This document shows positions 44,876 to 57,989 of a stretch of 64,000 nucleotides of DNA, piece after piece. Both the position numbers and the translations under genes were made by a program. The notes under the pieces were generated by a model. That model made no database searches. It saw nothing but the letters and a program-made list of their open reading frames with translations, and had not been told where the DNA came from. Numbering within the stretch: position 1 is the first letter of the stretch; each line of letters opens with the position of its first letter. The DNA is from Lonicera japonica (taxonomy: Eukaryota; Streptophyta; Magnoliopsida; Dipsacales; Caprifoliaceae): the NCBI GenBank assembly GCA_021464415.1, contig CM038465.1:79890919-79954918 (forward strand). The letters run 5' to 3'.

Positions 44876-44952
44876 CCAGTTGCCGCCACGCACTGCGAGA
44901 TGGGATTAATCCAGGTACGCGAAAGCCAGCCCAGATACCCTGTGAGATAACT
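44876..44952 (+). repeat. SINE-like fragment
   Basis: 'ATGGGATTAATCCAGGTACG' followed by 'CGAAAGCCAGCCCAGATACC' closely resembles the plant SINE segment usually read as GGATTAGTCGAGGTGCGCG followed by a pyrimidine-rich 'GGCCCGGACACCC'. The upstream box A/box B part is not clear, so only the 3' half is supported. A second relic in the other orientation is at 61470-61550. Confidence 0.55.
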
Positions 44953-44959
44953 CTTGAAC

Positions 44960-45640
44960 AAAAAAAAATCATGTTAATTATAAAATTATTAATTTGTACC
45001 CTGATTTACACGCAAATATACTTGGTCATCCCCAATCTATCTCTTATTCTCCCCTTTTTCTCCCTTTCTTTCTCCTTGTCTCCGTGTGTAGCACAATCAA
45101 ATTTTAAAAATGATTTTTTTTAAAAAAAATCAAGTAAAATTTTAGAATCGTAATTAGGATCTTTGAATTCAAAATCCAAACACACATTAACTTGTCATAA
45201 AAAAATTTTAACTGAAAACCTAGCCATTAAAACCCAAGAAATTTACAACCTCCACCACATCACACTTCTTGATCCCCACCCCACTGTAACTCCACCCATA
45301 AAATCCATAAACTTCGATCATTAATCCATCTTCAACAAAAACGAATAATCCAATTAAATAGCGTCAACAACCACTAAAACAAAGTAAATAGGAAAAATGT
45401 AAAGAAAAAAAAATGAGCAGGGTAACAATTAGGGGGAGAGTGTTGTGAAGAGAAGAAAATTTTAGAAAGATAGAAAGATAGAAGGGATATCTGTGAAAAT
45501 TAGGAAAGAGAATTCTATCAAAAAAATATTCGAACTTTAGAGAAAGAGAGAGTTGGGCTGTAAGTCATAGTGAAAAAATAAAGAAAAATGAAATTGACCT
45601 AGATAAATTTTACACCACTGGATTTGTTGGAATCACTTAT
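44960..45640. other. Intergenic, no gene
   Basis: AT-rich with short pyrimidine tracts. No recognisable element or coding frame. Confidence 0.35.
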
Positions 45641-45681
45641 AGCCGCACAATTATTATTATGGAACCACTTATAGTCGCACA

Positions 45682-45770
<89 letters not shown>
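45631..45770 (+). repeat. (ATT)n microsatellite with duplicated flank
   Basis: About 30 ATT units at 45682-45770. The 30-bp flank 'cacttatagycgcacaatta' plus (TTA)3 occurs twice (45634 and 45666), so the expansion came with a short tandem duplication. Reading this tract on the minus strand gives a spurious poly-Asn frame (45637-45822). Confidence 0.95.
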
Positions 45771-45771
<1 letters not shown>

Positions 45772-45779
45772 TTCCTTTT

Positions 45780-47565
45780 TAGCATAGGTGAAAAAATGAG
45801 TCATATTATGATTATTTGTCAACTAAACAAAAATTTTAGCGATATAATATTTAGATTTAAAAACCAACTTCCTTGTATTTGTTAAGCAAACACAATATTT
45901 TAAATTATTGTATTTTCAAATATGTAATTTTTGAATATTAAATTTATGAATTGTAAAGCTAAATCCAATTCTGCAATCTAAACGCACCCTAAAAGAAAAT
46001 AGGAAATAAATTAAAATGGAAGTAAATTTTGATTAGGAATCTAAATTAATACAATTATAAATTAATTTTAATTGATAGATACACTTCTAAATTTTGAAAA
46101 GGGTGATATTATCAAAATTTGTTCAAAATTTTCATAAATTAAAGCTGGATTAATCGTAAGATATCGCAGATAGAAACAAAACCACGCTTGTCATAATACT
46201 TATATAATCCACTGCAGGCCAAAATCGTTACAATCTTTATATGATAAGCACATATAATTTATGTGTATGATATCTTTTGACACATTTTCTTAATCATACT
46301 ATCAAGAAAAAAATTCCATCATGTACATTGGTTGTCTTTATTATATTAAAATAATTTTACTAAATTATTTGACAGTCACATTATGCCATCTCGTTTAAGT
46401 TATATTACTAATTTCACCGACATATTATGCATATAATAATTTTACATCTCATGACAGTCATATTACTGATTATTCGTAATATATATGTTTCTTAAATGTG
46501 TTTATGTATGTAAGAATATGAATTATTTGACTTTATTCAAAAATGATTATATTTCATCTAACTATTACCGTTCATTTATGTAGGAATATTGTGTCATTAA
46601 AAAATTGCTTATTCTTTGGTTATGTATATTTATGACTTTGCTCTGAAACACAATTTATATTGAATAATAATATGTATGCCGATGTTTAATTTGACTCGAA
46701 GTCGATTTTAATTTGAAATGGTTTTTTAATTTGAATTTCAAAATGTAAAATCTATAATAATTATCGTAGTTAATCTATGTTGGGCTAATTTTTAGGAGTC
46801 ATTTAGAAAACATAGAAAATCACAAAAAGGAATAAAAATAATTTTAAAATATGGAATATCAATTATCCATAACTTTGGGCCGAATACTAATTATGAAAGT
46901 GAAGTGGGCCAGATACCAAACAATTCAAAAATCTTGAATAAAGAAGATTGAATATTATTTTTACACTAAAGAAAAAAGTCACTTATCTAAATCAAAAACG
47001 ATAACACCTAAATCTCGGTAATGCACCACACAAATATAATCCAAATTGACATATTAACATGTCTAGCTACATGATGTTCACACCTTAAGATTAGTTTGAT
47101 AAAAAAAATGATTGGAAAAAAAAAAGACTACCTACCTATGGCACGAAATATGTAGGGATTAACCTCATTCTTTTTTATTCATTTTCTCACTCAAAAAATA
47201 TAACTTAACAAAATTAATTGAAATAAAAATTTACAACATTAAAACAAAAATTGATTAAGACAATGTTGTAAGGAACATATTGTAAACTGTTAATTCATGA
47301 ATTTGAGCTTGCACAACATAAATTATGAATTTTGTATTTATCAAATAAAAACTTATTTTATCCTAGGTAATCGTAAGAGTTTTTGAACTTGAGTTTAAAG
47401 CATAAAATAAAGAAAAAAGAAAGAAAGAAAGAAAGAAGATGAAGTAGCTCTTAATTAAGCCAAAAAATTGAAAAATTTGAATTGTATTTATGACTTTTGT
47501 ATTTATCAAATAAAAACTTATTTTACAATGGACTATCATAAAATTTGTTCTAGACATTTAAAGAG
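45780..47565. other. Intergenic AT-rich DNA
   Basis: No gene or transposon terminus recognised. A few short frames show no family features. Confidence 0.4.
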
Positions 47566-47570
47566 ATTTA

Positions 47571-47907
47571 GTACTTGTTTGGTTGAGATTTTAAAACATA
47601 TTTTTTAGATAAGTTTTTAGTAAGTGTGAAATTAAGTTGAAAAGTGAATTTAATTTTAGTTGGAGTTTTTTTCAACCAATTCAAAACACTCATTAAAAAA
47701 AATTCAAAAAATAGTCACAATGGTTCTTATTTTATAGATCTCAATAAGTAGATTTCAAATATATTTTTTTTATCCGATTCCGATTTTTGAATTTAAAGTT
47801 ATAGTGTTTTAAAAATTTTATGGGAAATAAAGTAAAGTGAAGTAAATTTTGAGAAGTGTAAAGTAAATTATAAAAATTTGATTTTAAAATTTCAACCAAA
47901 CACCACC
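47571..47907. mobile_element. TTA-flanked MITE, copy 3 (337 bp)
   Basis: The left end GTACTTGTTTGGTTGAGATT and the complement of the right end GGTGGTGTTTGGTTGAAATT are flanked by TTA (47568-47570 and 47908-47910). It shares 'aatagtcacaatggttctta' and the following 60 bp with copies 1 and 2. Its ends differ from GGGC, so it is an older or separate subfamily. Confidence 0.8.
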
Positions 47908-47910
47908 TTA

Positions 47911-49300
47911 ATAATTATATTGTTAGAGAGATAATAAATAAAATAAAAATATGTTGTATAAATGAAAAAAAAAAAAAATTCACCTAGGACACTAGTCACA
48001 TCAATATCCTTGATTTGTATTATAGATAGTACATATGTCAAATATAATATTTTATTTGTGCATCTAATTGTTAATTTTTAAATTTGTGTGCTTGGTCATT
48101 TGTAACAACTTTGTTCGAAATGTTGAAATTTCAATTTTTAAAATATCATACCATACATTTTAAGTCAGAAGTTGTTTTTCATTTATTTTTTTTGAATGTA
48201 ATAAATGTACAAAATTTTATGATGTATACATAAAATATATATATATATATATATATTTAATTATACTAAAATTAATGTATCTCCACAAAGTTGGTTCCAC
48301 CTTGATTTATATTTTCTTAGAAAAGATTTGTAAAAAAAGAAAAGGCAGCGAGAGCAGCAACTTTCTCAATATCGATAGCGTGTAACAGCTAAGCTCTCAG
48401 TTATCCTATCCAAAGACGGGGTGGGTCAATGGCAAAAAGGTACGTAGAGTCCAATTGGGTTTTGGTCATCTTTTTTTTTAAAAAATTACTATTCATATTC
48501 ACAAATCACAAATTGGTGTTGTATCTACATCTATCTATATATAATTTTATATATATATATATTGTTATACTAGCTGCGCCCCTAACCAACAAGGACTTCA
48601 AAATTCCACCTTTACCCGTTTATATTCAAGTCCAAGTAGTAGAACAAAAGTTTCCACGCGGCACAGCAAGGGCTGCACAGTAATTTTACTAATGCAAGAG
48701 CCCCAACTTTTTGAATCGACCCAGCCGACCAAAACCAAGGCGTGATAAAATCTCTATTAAATTACAATATCATCTTATTAGGATTTGAAAATAACCCACA
48801 TCAAGATAATGCTCGTCTTAATCCGCTTATGAAAGCGACCACTATCCAACTTCACCACGATCCTAGCTACATCGATCAGTTGCCAAACAAACAAATGATA
48901 GAAAGATTAAAGATAATAACTTATCTTATACTCTGTTAACGTTTTCTTTGTATTTATGATATAGATAAGTATTTTGATTGATTTTGACTCGCACAAATAT
49001 AATTATTGAACTCTTTGTTAATTATACTTGTTGTGAATTCATATTTATACGAGAAAAGTTATATAATGCATAAAAAAAAAAATTTTATATTATGTAATTA
49101 TCATTTTGTCTCACAAAAATAAATAAATTAATATTAGATATGTGTGGTTTCGGTTCTATGAGGAACTATTATGATTTCTTCTTACATTATTGCAGAAATT
49201 TAAACTGCAAATGCATTATATAAACAATAATGGCCGGTATACAAAATAATTTGCAACTTATGGAATTGGCTCAACAAATAAAAAAAGTTCAATTAATTAT
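47911..49300. other. Intergenic with a weak first-exon candidate
   Basis: At 48429 ATGGCAAAAAG is followed by GTACGT, a possible start exon ending in a donor, after a GC-richer leader (48340-48428). No convincing second exon was found; the frame 'LTNKDFKIPPLPVYIQVQVV' after 48585 is the only candidate. I do not call a gene. Confidence 0.3.
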
Positions 49301-49584
49301 AAGTTGGAGCTAGAGCTACTTATTAACAAATAATGAAATGCATTATTATTATTATTATTATCCTTTGTATCTAGCATACTTGGACTGAGAAGATGCGTAA
49401 ATAAAAAGGAGAAAAAGAAGCTCCTCCACCTGCTTGCAGCGCATATATATATATATATATAAAATAACAAATTTGCAATAAATGTTAAGAATTTATAGTT
49501 TTCAGAACGACTAATAATGTTAAGAATAAAATTCGTAGCAGTAGTTTTAAATGAGGAAAGACTTATTTTCACAGCCAAAACGTG

Positions 49585-49835
49585 AATGTTATAATAGTGT
49601 AGCGGCGGGTGTGAGGGTATTTATAGATTTTTGATACCAGTGTTTTTAATAGTCGATCAGTCCCTCGTGGTAATGGTATGGGGGTAAATTAAAAAAGAGT
49701 TGGGACAAAGAATGAAACGTGCGGTGCATGTGACTTGATGCTGCGATCTGATGTACAACACACGTGCCGTCTTCGATTTTGAGCATAGCTAATGGAATGG
49801 AAGACATTAGTCGAGATATACGTCCCACGTGTAGC
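49585..49835 (-). promoter_or_regulatory. Promoter-like segment on the minus strand
   Basis: On the minus strand two CACGTG G-boxes (49826-49831 and 49761-49766) precede a TATAAATA box (complement of 49618-49625) by about 140-200 bp. A transcript would start near 49590 and run left. The only nearby ATG frame is 28 codons (49444-49358). It may be the promoter of an unrecognised small or non-coding transcript, or chance. Confidence 0.35.
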
Positions 49836-49939
49836 CTCACTCCTAATAATACTAAATATAAAATTGTTAGCTTTATTATAACTATTACCATTTTTCTTTT
49901 TTTTGGACACATAATTATTAGCATTTGAAGCACTTAGCA

Positions 49940-50238
49940 TTGGGATATAATGTTTACTAACAACTCTTATGTTATTTACATATATTACACGTTGTAATTC
50001 AATAAGTTGATTATCATTGTGTACGAGTTATGGGGTGGACCGAATGTTTTTCAAGTCGATTCTTGACGACAGTTACACTTTTGAGTAATATATGAATAGT
50101 AGTAATATTAATTACAAATTATTAACGTGAACTATTTGGGAGCTCTAAATTAACTCCAAAGTTATCACAGTGGCAACCTAATACTCCTAGGCTAAAAGAC
50201 ATGTTTATATATGATTGTTTATATATATTAACTACATG
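49940..50238. other. Intergenic, no gene
   Basis: AT-rich left flank of the CACTA-type element. Nothing recognised. Confidence 0.35.
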
Positions 50239-51298
50239 CACTACGAAAAAAGTGACTTTTTTTGGCATTAGCAAAATGCTAGTATTTTTTACAACACTTG
50301 TTTGAGTACCTTCAAAGTTAATGTCGTAAAAGACTTGTGGCATTTTTACGAATGTCAAACCAATGACCTACACGAAATTCCCTAATACTCAACTTTACTC
50401 ACTCCCTAATTGCTGCACCAAAATACTCATTAATTAATTTTATTTTATTTTAATAAGTTATCATTATATATACATATACATATTAATATTATTATTGTTA
50501 TTATTACTATTACTATTATAATTATTATATATATCAAAAATATATTTAGAGGCATGAATTAAATTAATTTTGACTAGGTTTTTGCCCTTGGCAATTGGCA
50601 CCGTTAAAAGTCAAATAATAAAAACAACATAACTTACATAAAGTAATTCATTTGTTTAGTTTTTCAGGAATTCGTATGTGTTTGTTTCAAATTGTACATG
50701 ACATTTTTTATTTACTTTTTTCTATTATTTTGAATTGAATTTCCTTTTTTTCAAAAAAAATAAAAATTAATCTAATTCTAACTCATATAATTGAGAATAA
50801 ATAATGATTTGAATGACGTAGATTTTTAGTATGTTTGAACTCTTTTTTCACTTCAATACAACTGATGAATGTGAAATAATTTTAACATTATCAAATTAAA
50901 ATAATACTCTATTTTTGTGGAATAATTTTTTTGATACTTGTTGAAAATTATCATAAACTTTTAACATTTGGTATAAAACTCCAAATTTTTCTTATTTTTG
51001 ATACTTAATGTCCATAAAATTAATAACATTACTGACATTTATTGGAGAGTATTGTGAATTTACTATATTTAGTATTAAACGTCATAAATTCCCATCGTTT
51101 TATACCGTTGCCAGCACTTGTTAGAGAATGTCGTAAATCTACATCATTCGTTTTGAAATGCCATGTATTCCCGGGATTTATAATAAAGTGCCGTAAACTC
51201 CTAGTATTTTGTTCAAAACTGTGGGAAAAACTTTTTTTTTGGCATTTATTTATAGTGCCACTAAATAAATGCTATAAAAATACAGTTTTCTCGTAATA
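50239..51298. mobile_element. CACTA-type non-autonomous element, about 1.06 kb
   Basis: The left end CACTACGAAAAAAGTGAC at 50239 is matched by the complement of the right end (TATTACGAGAAAACTGTA). Both are followed by TTTTT.GGCATT/ATAGCATTT sequence. Subterminal repeats 'ATGTCGTAAA', 'tgtcgtaaat' and 'tgccgtaaac' recur through the body (50320, 51066-51082, 51128 and 51190). No transposase frame remains; the 84-codon frame at 51042-51296 covers the subterminal repeats. The right end is mutated from CACTA, so the 3-bp target duplication cannot be read with confidence. Confidence 0.65.
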
Positions 51299-51369
51299 AT
51301 ATGTTAACTAGTCTGAGATTTTATTAGTTAAAATTAAACAAATTATCTTAATCAAAATATATAAACAAA

Positions 51370-51396
51370 CTAGGGTATGCTCGTGCTGATGGCACT
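51370..51396 (-). mobile_element. Helitron 3' terminus (minus orientation), copy 2
   Basis: The minus strand reads a hairpin (GTGCCATCAGCAC), then GAGCATACC, CTAG and T. This is the same layout and nearly the same sequence as at 44353, so the two are one family. The element would extend to the right. Its 5' end was not found. Confidence 0.65.
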
Positions 51397-51399
51397 ACG

Positions 51400-53040
51400 A
51401 GTTAATTTGTGTAACCACTACGTACCAAAACATGAATAGAAAAACATATATTTGTTATACAAAAGATGACACCCAACCTTGCCACCATCACGGAGAGAGA
51501 TTGATAATATATTATGTTCCCCATCCTTAAAATTATGTACACCATATAATTGACACATAAAATCATCGACATTTTCAACAAATTTAAAGTGCACCTGACA
51601 AATTTACTAAATCAAGTTGTATCATAAAAATTGGTTGTAAAACTTTTTAGATTTAACTTTCAAAGCTAATTTATTTCTTGTCTAGTAAAGATAACTTGAG
51701 TTTTTTTATATAGAATAAAAGCAAAGTTAACTTAATAAATTATTTACAAACGAAATTATGAAAAAGTTTAAATAACCAATATTTTCATTTAAAAGTATTA
51801 AACATACGATATAGTTTATAGGAAATATAGATATATGATTGTTCCTATTTGGTTCAAATTAAATCAAAATACCATATTTTTTGCAATACAAATATCTTCA
51901 ATTTCTTCAATAAAAAGTATAAAACGTTAATAATCTAACAAAATAACATTTTTTTAAAAAATAATACTTTTTTATTATTATTTTAGAGAATACCATTTTT
52001 TTTTAAAAAGGAAGACAATAACGATAGTTTGTGAATTGTTGTCTTTTAATAAATGTATTAAATTTGACATTTAGTGCCGGTTATATCTATTAACATAATC
52101 TAAATTAGATAATGTGTGGTATTATCATCAAAACTATATTGTATGCGAAGACATAATTAATTTAACAATAAGTGAAAATGTAAAGCTAGATAATGGATAA
52201 GTGTTGTTGTTGTGAGGTATATTAATTACACTTCAAAAGAAAAAACTCTTTTAATTTAAAAATTATATAAAAAAACGAAAGTCTAGAATAATTTATTTGT
52301 TACGAAAGTGAGAATTCTTTTTTTAAGAAGTTTCTACTTAAATCATAATATGAAAGTAACATAAATTTAAAATCACCAAAATGTTAACTTATATAGGACA
52401 AAAAAAATATTTTTATTAAAAATATATACTTTGATTAAAAGTTATTATATTTTTAAGTTTAAAGAAAAAAGGAGAGAGAAATTGGGTATGTTTTGATTAT
52501 GTGTGGGTGCAGTATATTAGTGAGTGAAATACTTTAATCTAAATGTGCAAAGTGAGTAGAAATAAACAAATCTAAAGTAGAGAATGCTTCTTGGAGATAA
52601 ACCACATCCTATGGTCTAAAATGTGAGTAACAAAAAATAAATTTATCAAACTAAATCTAGATCTTTAGTTAGATAAAATTTTAAAAACTCTTTAATCAAA
52701 TTTTTTTTTCCCTTATTATATAGATTAGCTTTCCGCGAACACTTCTTAACAGAAAGAGTGTAATTAAGGATCCAGAAAAATTGAGAAAGCCTATTAGCAA
52801 CATAACTATTTTTCTTGTTTGTCTGAAGAAATTCCGAGCACCAGCCCTCATGAAATGCCATTTGAGTTCTTCTTTGATGCAACCAACGCTACATAAATTC
52901 TAATCGGATGAACGGAGAAATTTAATAACGTTCAACGCATCGCCTTCTAACAGTGACGGAGATTAAAAAATACAAACAATAACAACTGACTACAACTAGT
53001 TTGTAAAGAAATTGGTTCACTTAATAAAGTCAAATTGCTT
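51400..53040. other. Intergenic or Helitron body, no gene
   Basis: AT-rich. The 78-codon minus-strand frames at 52646-52882 and 52947-53183 have no recognisable domain. Confidence 0.4.
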
Positions 53041-53051
53041 GAACTTTGCAT

Positions 53052-53139
53052 ACGAATGATCTGACAAATCACTGGTCCGTGCATGGCTATATATAATGAA
53101 TGATCTGACAAATCACTGGTCCGTGCATGGCTATATATT
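53052..53139. repeat. Perfect-looking tandem duplication of a ~45-bp unit
   Basis: 'gaatgatctgacaaatcact' followed by 'ggtccgtgcatggctatata' occurs at 53054 and again at 53099 with almost no change. This indicates a recent duplication. Confidence 0.9.
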
Positions 53140-53149
53140 TTTGTGCACA

Positions 53150-54484
53150 CAAGCTGTAAGCTCTCTGATGGGAGGCTACCCATAATAAGCTAGAGTTAAA
53201 AGAGATGTGACATGTATCCAAAACTCCAAAAAGTACGTACACTATATAATCCAACAAGAAAAACCCAAAAAGTTGAACGGTGAATTCCATGTACTCTCTA
53301 ATGTGAGTATGTACTCTCTAATCTGAGTGAAAAAAATATCGAGTCTGTTTGATTACAAGTATAAAATTAAAATAAAGTTATTTATATTTTAAATGATTTA
53401 ATTTTAGTAAAATTTATTTAAAAGGTTTTGGTTGTATTTATTTTTTAGGTGGAAAATAAATACTTTTTTCTTTACATCGATAACATATTTTTTTAATTTT
53501 TAATGTTTGATTATTTACATTTTACTTAGAATTGAATTTTTTTTGTCTCTGAGCTATTTCAACCTTACCTAAAACTTATTTTCTTTAGGGTTGGCTAAAA
53601 AAAATAGTTCTTACTTTTATGCATCAACTACTTGTACCGAGGAACTAGATATAACTTATTTTACCTAAAAAATTACGCAATCAAACACTAACAAAAAATG
53701 AAAAAGTACACATTTTTCATCTTTTGTCAAGTTTTTCATGGAAAACTTTGCAATAAAACACACCCTAATAGTATTTGTTGGAGTAATTACTTTAAAAGGT
53801 TATTAAATTTTGTAGTTGGTATTAATTTAGATGTTTTATTTTTTTTGGGTCTGAGCCATCAAATTCTAAAATGTTATAAATAAAATTATGCATCTTGCAC
53901 ATGATTTTATTCTATTCAAACATAGCAGCTAAATTTGACGGAGTTGGCACATTAAAAGTTGATAAAAGTTGGATAATCAAAATTATTCGTTTTAAAGTTT
54001 GATGGACAAAATATTATTGACTCCAAAATTTAGTGACCTGCATTGTTACTCTATTTGCATTATTTTTTGACGTTGATTAAATTGAGCTTTAAAAGTGAAT
54101 ACTCTTTGGGATTACATTAGATTTGCTGCAAATACTATTGTAAAGTTTTCCTTATTCTTGTTCCCAAAAAAAAATCCTTATTTAATATATGATAATGGCA
54201 AAATGTTAGAAAATACGGCTTTTAAAATCAAATAAATTTAAACAAAAGTTTTTATTTAGATTCACTACTATTCTTTGGTCCTGCGCTTTTCTCGATCAAT
54301 TAATAGTTAGTGCTATTTTTTGTGCTTGAGAGACAAGCAACAATAAACTCTTGAACACTTAATAAGATGTGAAATTAAGTTGATTTAAAGAGAGAGATTC
54401 GATCGACATTTTTTCTCCATCAATATACGCTTGGGTTTATTTGTCACATAGATTTCATTATCATCCTTTGGTTTGTTTTCGGGC

Positions 54485-54525
<41 letters not shown>

Positions 54526-55080
54526 GTCGATTCTAGTTAATACCTAACAAAAATATTATATATATATATGATTTATGGTGGTGTAGAGCATATATATATA
54601 TTAAATTTTAATAAGTGTAATGCTATTGTTAAAGTAGTTTGAATACCCGTAACAATAATATTATAAGACATTTAAAATATAATGCTCAATTAAATAATGT
54701 AGAAATACCTTTTAATATATATATATATATATATCAATTCTCACGGTCATAGATGTATAGCATGTAATGTTTGATGATATAAAGAGAAGGAGAAATCCGT
54801 GAATTTGGCCTAACCACAGCCACAGACTTTGATTAGCAAAAACGCCAAAAAAATAATTAAAGAAAAAAAAAACAAAAAAACTACAACATATGTGACAATG
54901 ACATTTCCCCATTAAAAGTCTTTGCACACATGCGTAAAAAGCATCTTTGAATTTTTTTTAAGGCCGAAGTCCTCTTATTTCTCTTTTTAAGGGGCGTAGG
55001 AGAGAACACATATGTATACCTTGATATATAGTGTCACAAATTCGATTGGACGTATTTTATTTATTTATATATAAATAAAA

Positions 55081-55111
<31 letters not shown>

Positions 55112-56887
55112 ACGATTCACGACGAGCCAGGTTCAAGTAATATATGACTGTACCACGTACGTGTTTTAAAACATATTCTCAAATTTTCAAAAAGTAAATT
55201 ATTACCACCTTTAATGCCTCAAATCATCCACCTCTCCTAATCATATATGGGTTTCACATTTTATAAGTGGAGAATCTTCTAGCTGTACGTGTGGAACCGA
55301 TCAAATTCGACTCGCTTCAAATAAATTTTTACTTGACGATTTGAGAAGACAAGAGAGAATATTAATTGCTAATCAATTAATAATATTCATTAACGATTTA
55401 ATGTTTATTTCACCACGAAACTTCTGAGATAAGATACTATGCCCCCGTTTTGAAAGTAAAAAAGGAAAAGAAAAGTGAAGAAGAATGGGATTTTTTTTTT
55501 GGTATTCATTGTGCGTTTGGTTTACAAGAAAGTATGTCTATAATTTTTTCGGCCCGCAACTTTCTCACAAGAAAGTTTTTCCATCAAAATGCATCCTACA
55601 AAAATAATATAATTTTGTTGAAAAGTAATAAGAAACTCATACAATTATACATATATATATAATTATTTAAAAAATAACAAAATATTTCTTTCGACACCAA
55701 AGTACAAAATAAATTATTATTAAATCTGTGTAATATTTTTTTAAAATGATCATAGTAGTAGTCGTTGGAAAATTACACTTTCTATATCAAACTCTTTATA
55801 AATATTAACTTATAGAGTAGCATTCATTTTCTCTATAAAAAATAAAGATTTACTTAATAATATATTTATCTCAATAGTTTACTTTTAAAAGATGTGTGAT
55901 TATTTATATATTCAAAATAATTACAGTTGTTGTAAACGTTAATTTTTGTTAATGCCTATTACACCATTTTATTTTCTTATAATTTGGATAAATATATCTT
56001 GTTTTAATTAATATTGTGTTTGTAATATAATAATTTACTAATATATTTTATTAAGCTAGTAATTACTTGTCAAGTTTGCATTTTTATCCTATTGCAAACA
56101 AATGCATACAAAAAAAATGATTTTCTTTTTCTTTCACTTCATTTTTTCACGAATTATTTTCGCACGTACCTTTTTTGACAACCAAACGGTCCCGATGAGA
56201 TGAGTTGCATCACTCCTTTAAAATTTCGTTAGTTCTAAAATTTTTCAAATATTTTTGCTTCTATGAAGAAATGGACAGTTTTAGCTTCAATGGTTATTTT
56301 TTGAAGAAACTTTATTGGTTCAATGTAAGTTAGATAGGCCTAGTGAATTAAAGACAATTTTTTCTTTGATTAAATCATACTTACTAGATTTGGTCATTTG
56401 GATTATCATGTAGTTTTAATCTATGTTTAGGAATTTTATTTTGGAGAGAAAAAGAGAGATAAAATTAACCCTCGTTTGAGAGATTTTTAATAAGAAAAAG
56501 CAAGATAACTTAATTAAAACTTTCTTTCTACAACTTCTCTCCAAATTGGAGAGAATTGCATATGATTATTTCTCTCCCTTTATGTTCAACTCTCAAAATC
56601 GGAAACATTTTATTCTTTCTTAAACTTCCAAATGCACAATATAATATTTTTTTAGCTTTCTCTCCCTTTCTCTTCCCCATGATTAATATTTTAACTTCTT
56701 TTCTCTCCTAATTTCCGGAACACCGCTCACATTGAAAATTTCATTTTTTAAAAAAATTCAAAAATTGATGCGAAGCCTGTTAAAAAAATAAAAGAATGTC
56801 AGAAAATACAAATTATCGAACTATATTAAAATAGATGATAATGAATTTAAATTAATTAGATGATTCTGCTCTAACACGTACTCACAC

Positions 56888-56920
<33 letters not shown>

Positions 56921-57420
56921 CGCCAGTGATACATGCAAAAGAAAAATATATTACATTGTCATGTAACTAAAGATATCGAAACTAGCTAGAATCAGGTTCT
57001 CAAAGAATTTGATCGAACATTTATTTATACTGAAAACGGAAGCAATATTATTCTCTTTCTTTCATAGGCAGATGTAATTACAGTTGTCATGTCTCTCAAT
57101 CAATACATTACTAAGAATCGAATCATTAGTTTGTGTTAAAGAAAAATCGAATATTAATTTAATGGGTTAGATACATTTTCTTTACTACAGTCTCATCATT
57201 ACATTATTAGTTAGAACATTTGATGCTTCCTACAATTTGGTAAGTATCAGGTAAAATTTTATGAAAGAAAATCAATGTCAGTCGTTAAAAAAGGAATTTG
57301 AAGAATTAAGTTACAAACAATTAAAAAATTCAAACCGACCTAAATAATAATTATCTCTTGGAGTAATTATGCATTGAAACGAAACTAAATTGTCTTAGCA
57401 CTCGGTGCTTTGCCGACCCC
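53150..57420. other. Intergenic AT-rich DNA with microsatellites
   Basis: No gene recognised. It holds (TA)n tracts at about 54489-54521 and 54717-54733, an (ATCT)8 tract at 55081-55111, and a (TA)n(GA)n tract at 56889-56920. Frames such as 55450-55662 have no domain. Confidence 0.45.
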
Positions 57421-57423
57421 GGC

Positions 57424-57989
57424 CATGGGCGTAGCCACACTGTGGTGAGATGGTGCGCTCACACTCCCGACGATTTTGACAATTTTTTTGAAAAATAAAA
57501 TAAAAAATATAAGAACTTATATACATAAATTTATAGTTGAGCTTATATAATTGTAAGAAATAAAAGCGAAGGAGCATTTGAAAAATTGAAATACACTTAA
57601 GTGAGGAGAGAGAACCTGAGACTCTCCCCATTTCTTTTCCGTTCTCTTCTCCCCTGTTCGTATATGTATAAAAAAAAATAAGAACAAGTTTTGTTTGAAT
57701 TTTTCTCTTTAATCAAATTTTATATTGGTTCGTATATGTATAAAAAAAATACCATAACGACCATAAGTCAATTGGATGTTATGATATGTAATTGGTTATT
57801 AACATAACGGCCATTACACGAATAGCAATAACATGTATGCTATGATATGCAATTGGTTATTAATTTAATAAAGGTTGAATTTATATGTTTGATTTTATAA
57901 TGAAAAAGTATTATAGCAAAATAGGAACAAGTTCCTCCTCCTGCCGAAAATTGCGCACCCCAGGCCAAAAATCCATGACTACGCCACTG
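57424..57989. mobile_element. hAT-like non-autonomous element, 566 bp
   Basis: The left end CATGGGCGTAGCCACACTG and the complement of the right end CAGTGGCGTAGTCATGG recall the CAGTGGCGGAGCC ends of plant hAT elements. The 8-mers next to them (accccggc on the left, acccggcc on the right) are near-identical, as expected of an 8-bp duplication. Inside is a diverged direct repeat ('cgtatatgtataaaaaaaat' at 57660 and 57730). It has no coding capacity. Confidence 0.65.

Noticed and set aside
45637..45822. Minus-strand frame with long poly-Asn
   Set aside because: Translation of the (ATT)n microsatellite.
48429..48683. Possible first exon MAKR with GTACGT donor and a following frame
   Set aside because: No confirmed second exon, no known protein; kept only as a note.
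55081..55111. ATCT tetranucleotide array as a CRISPR-like or satellite repeat
   Set aside because: Simple microsatellite of eight units; CRISPR does not occur in plant nuclear DNA.
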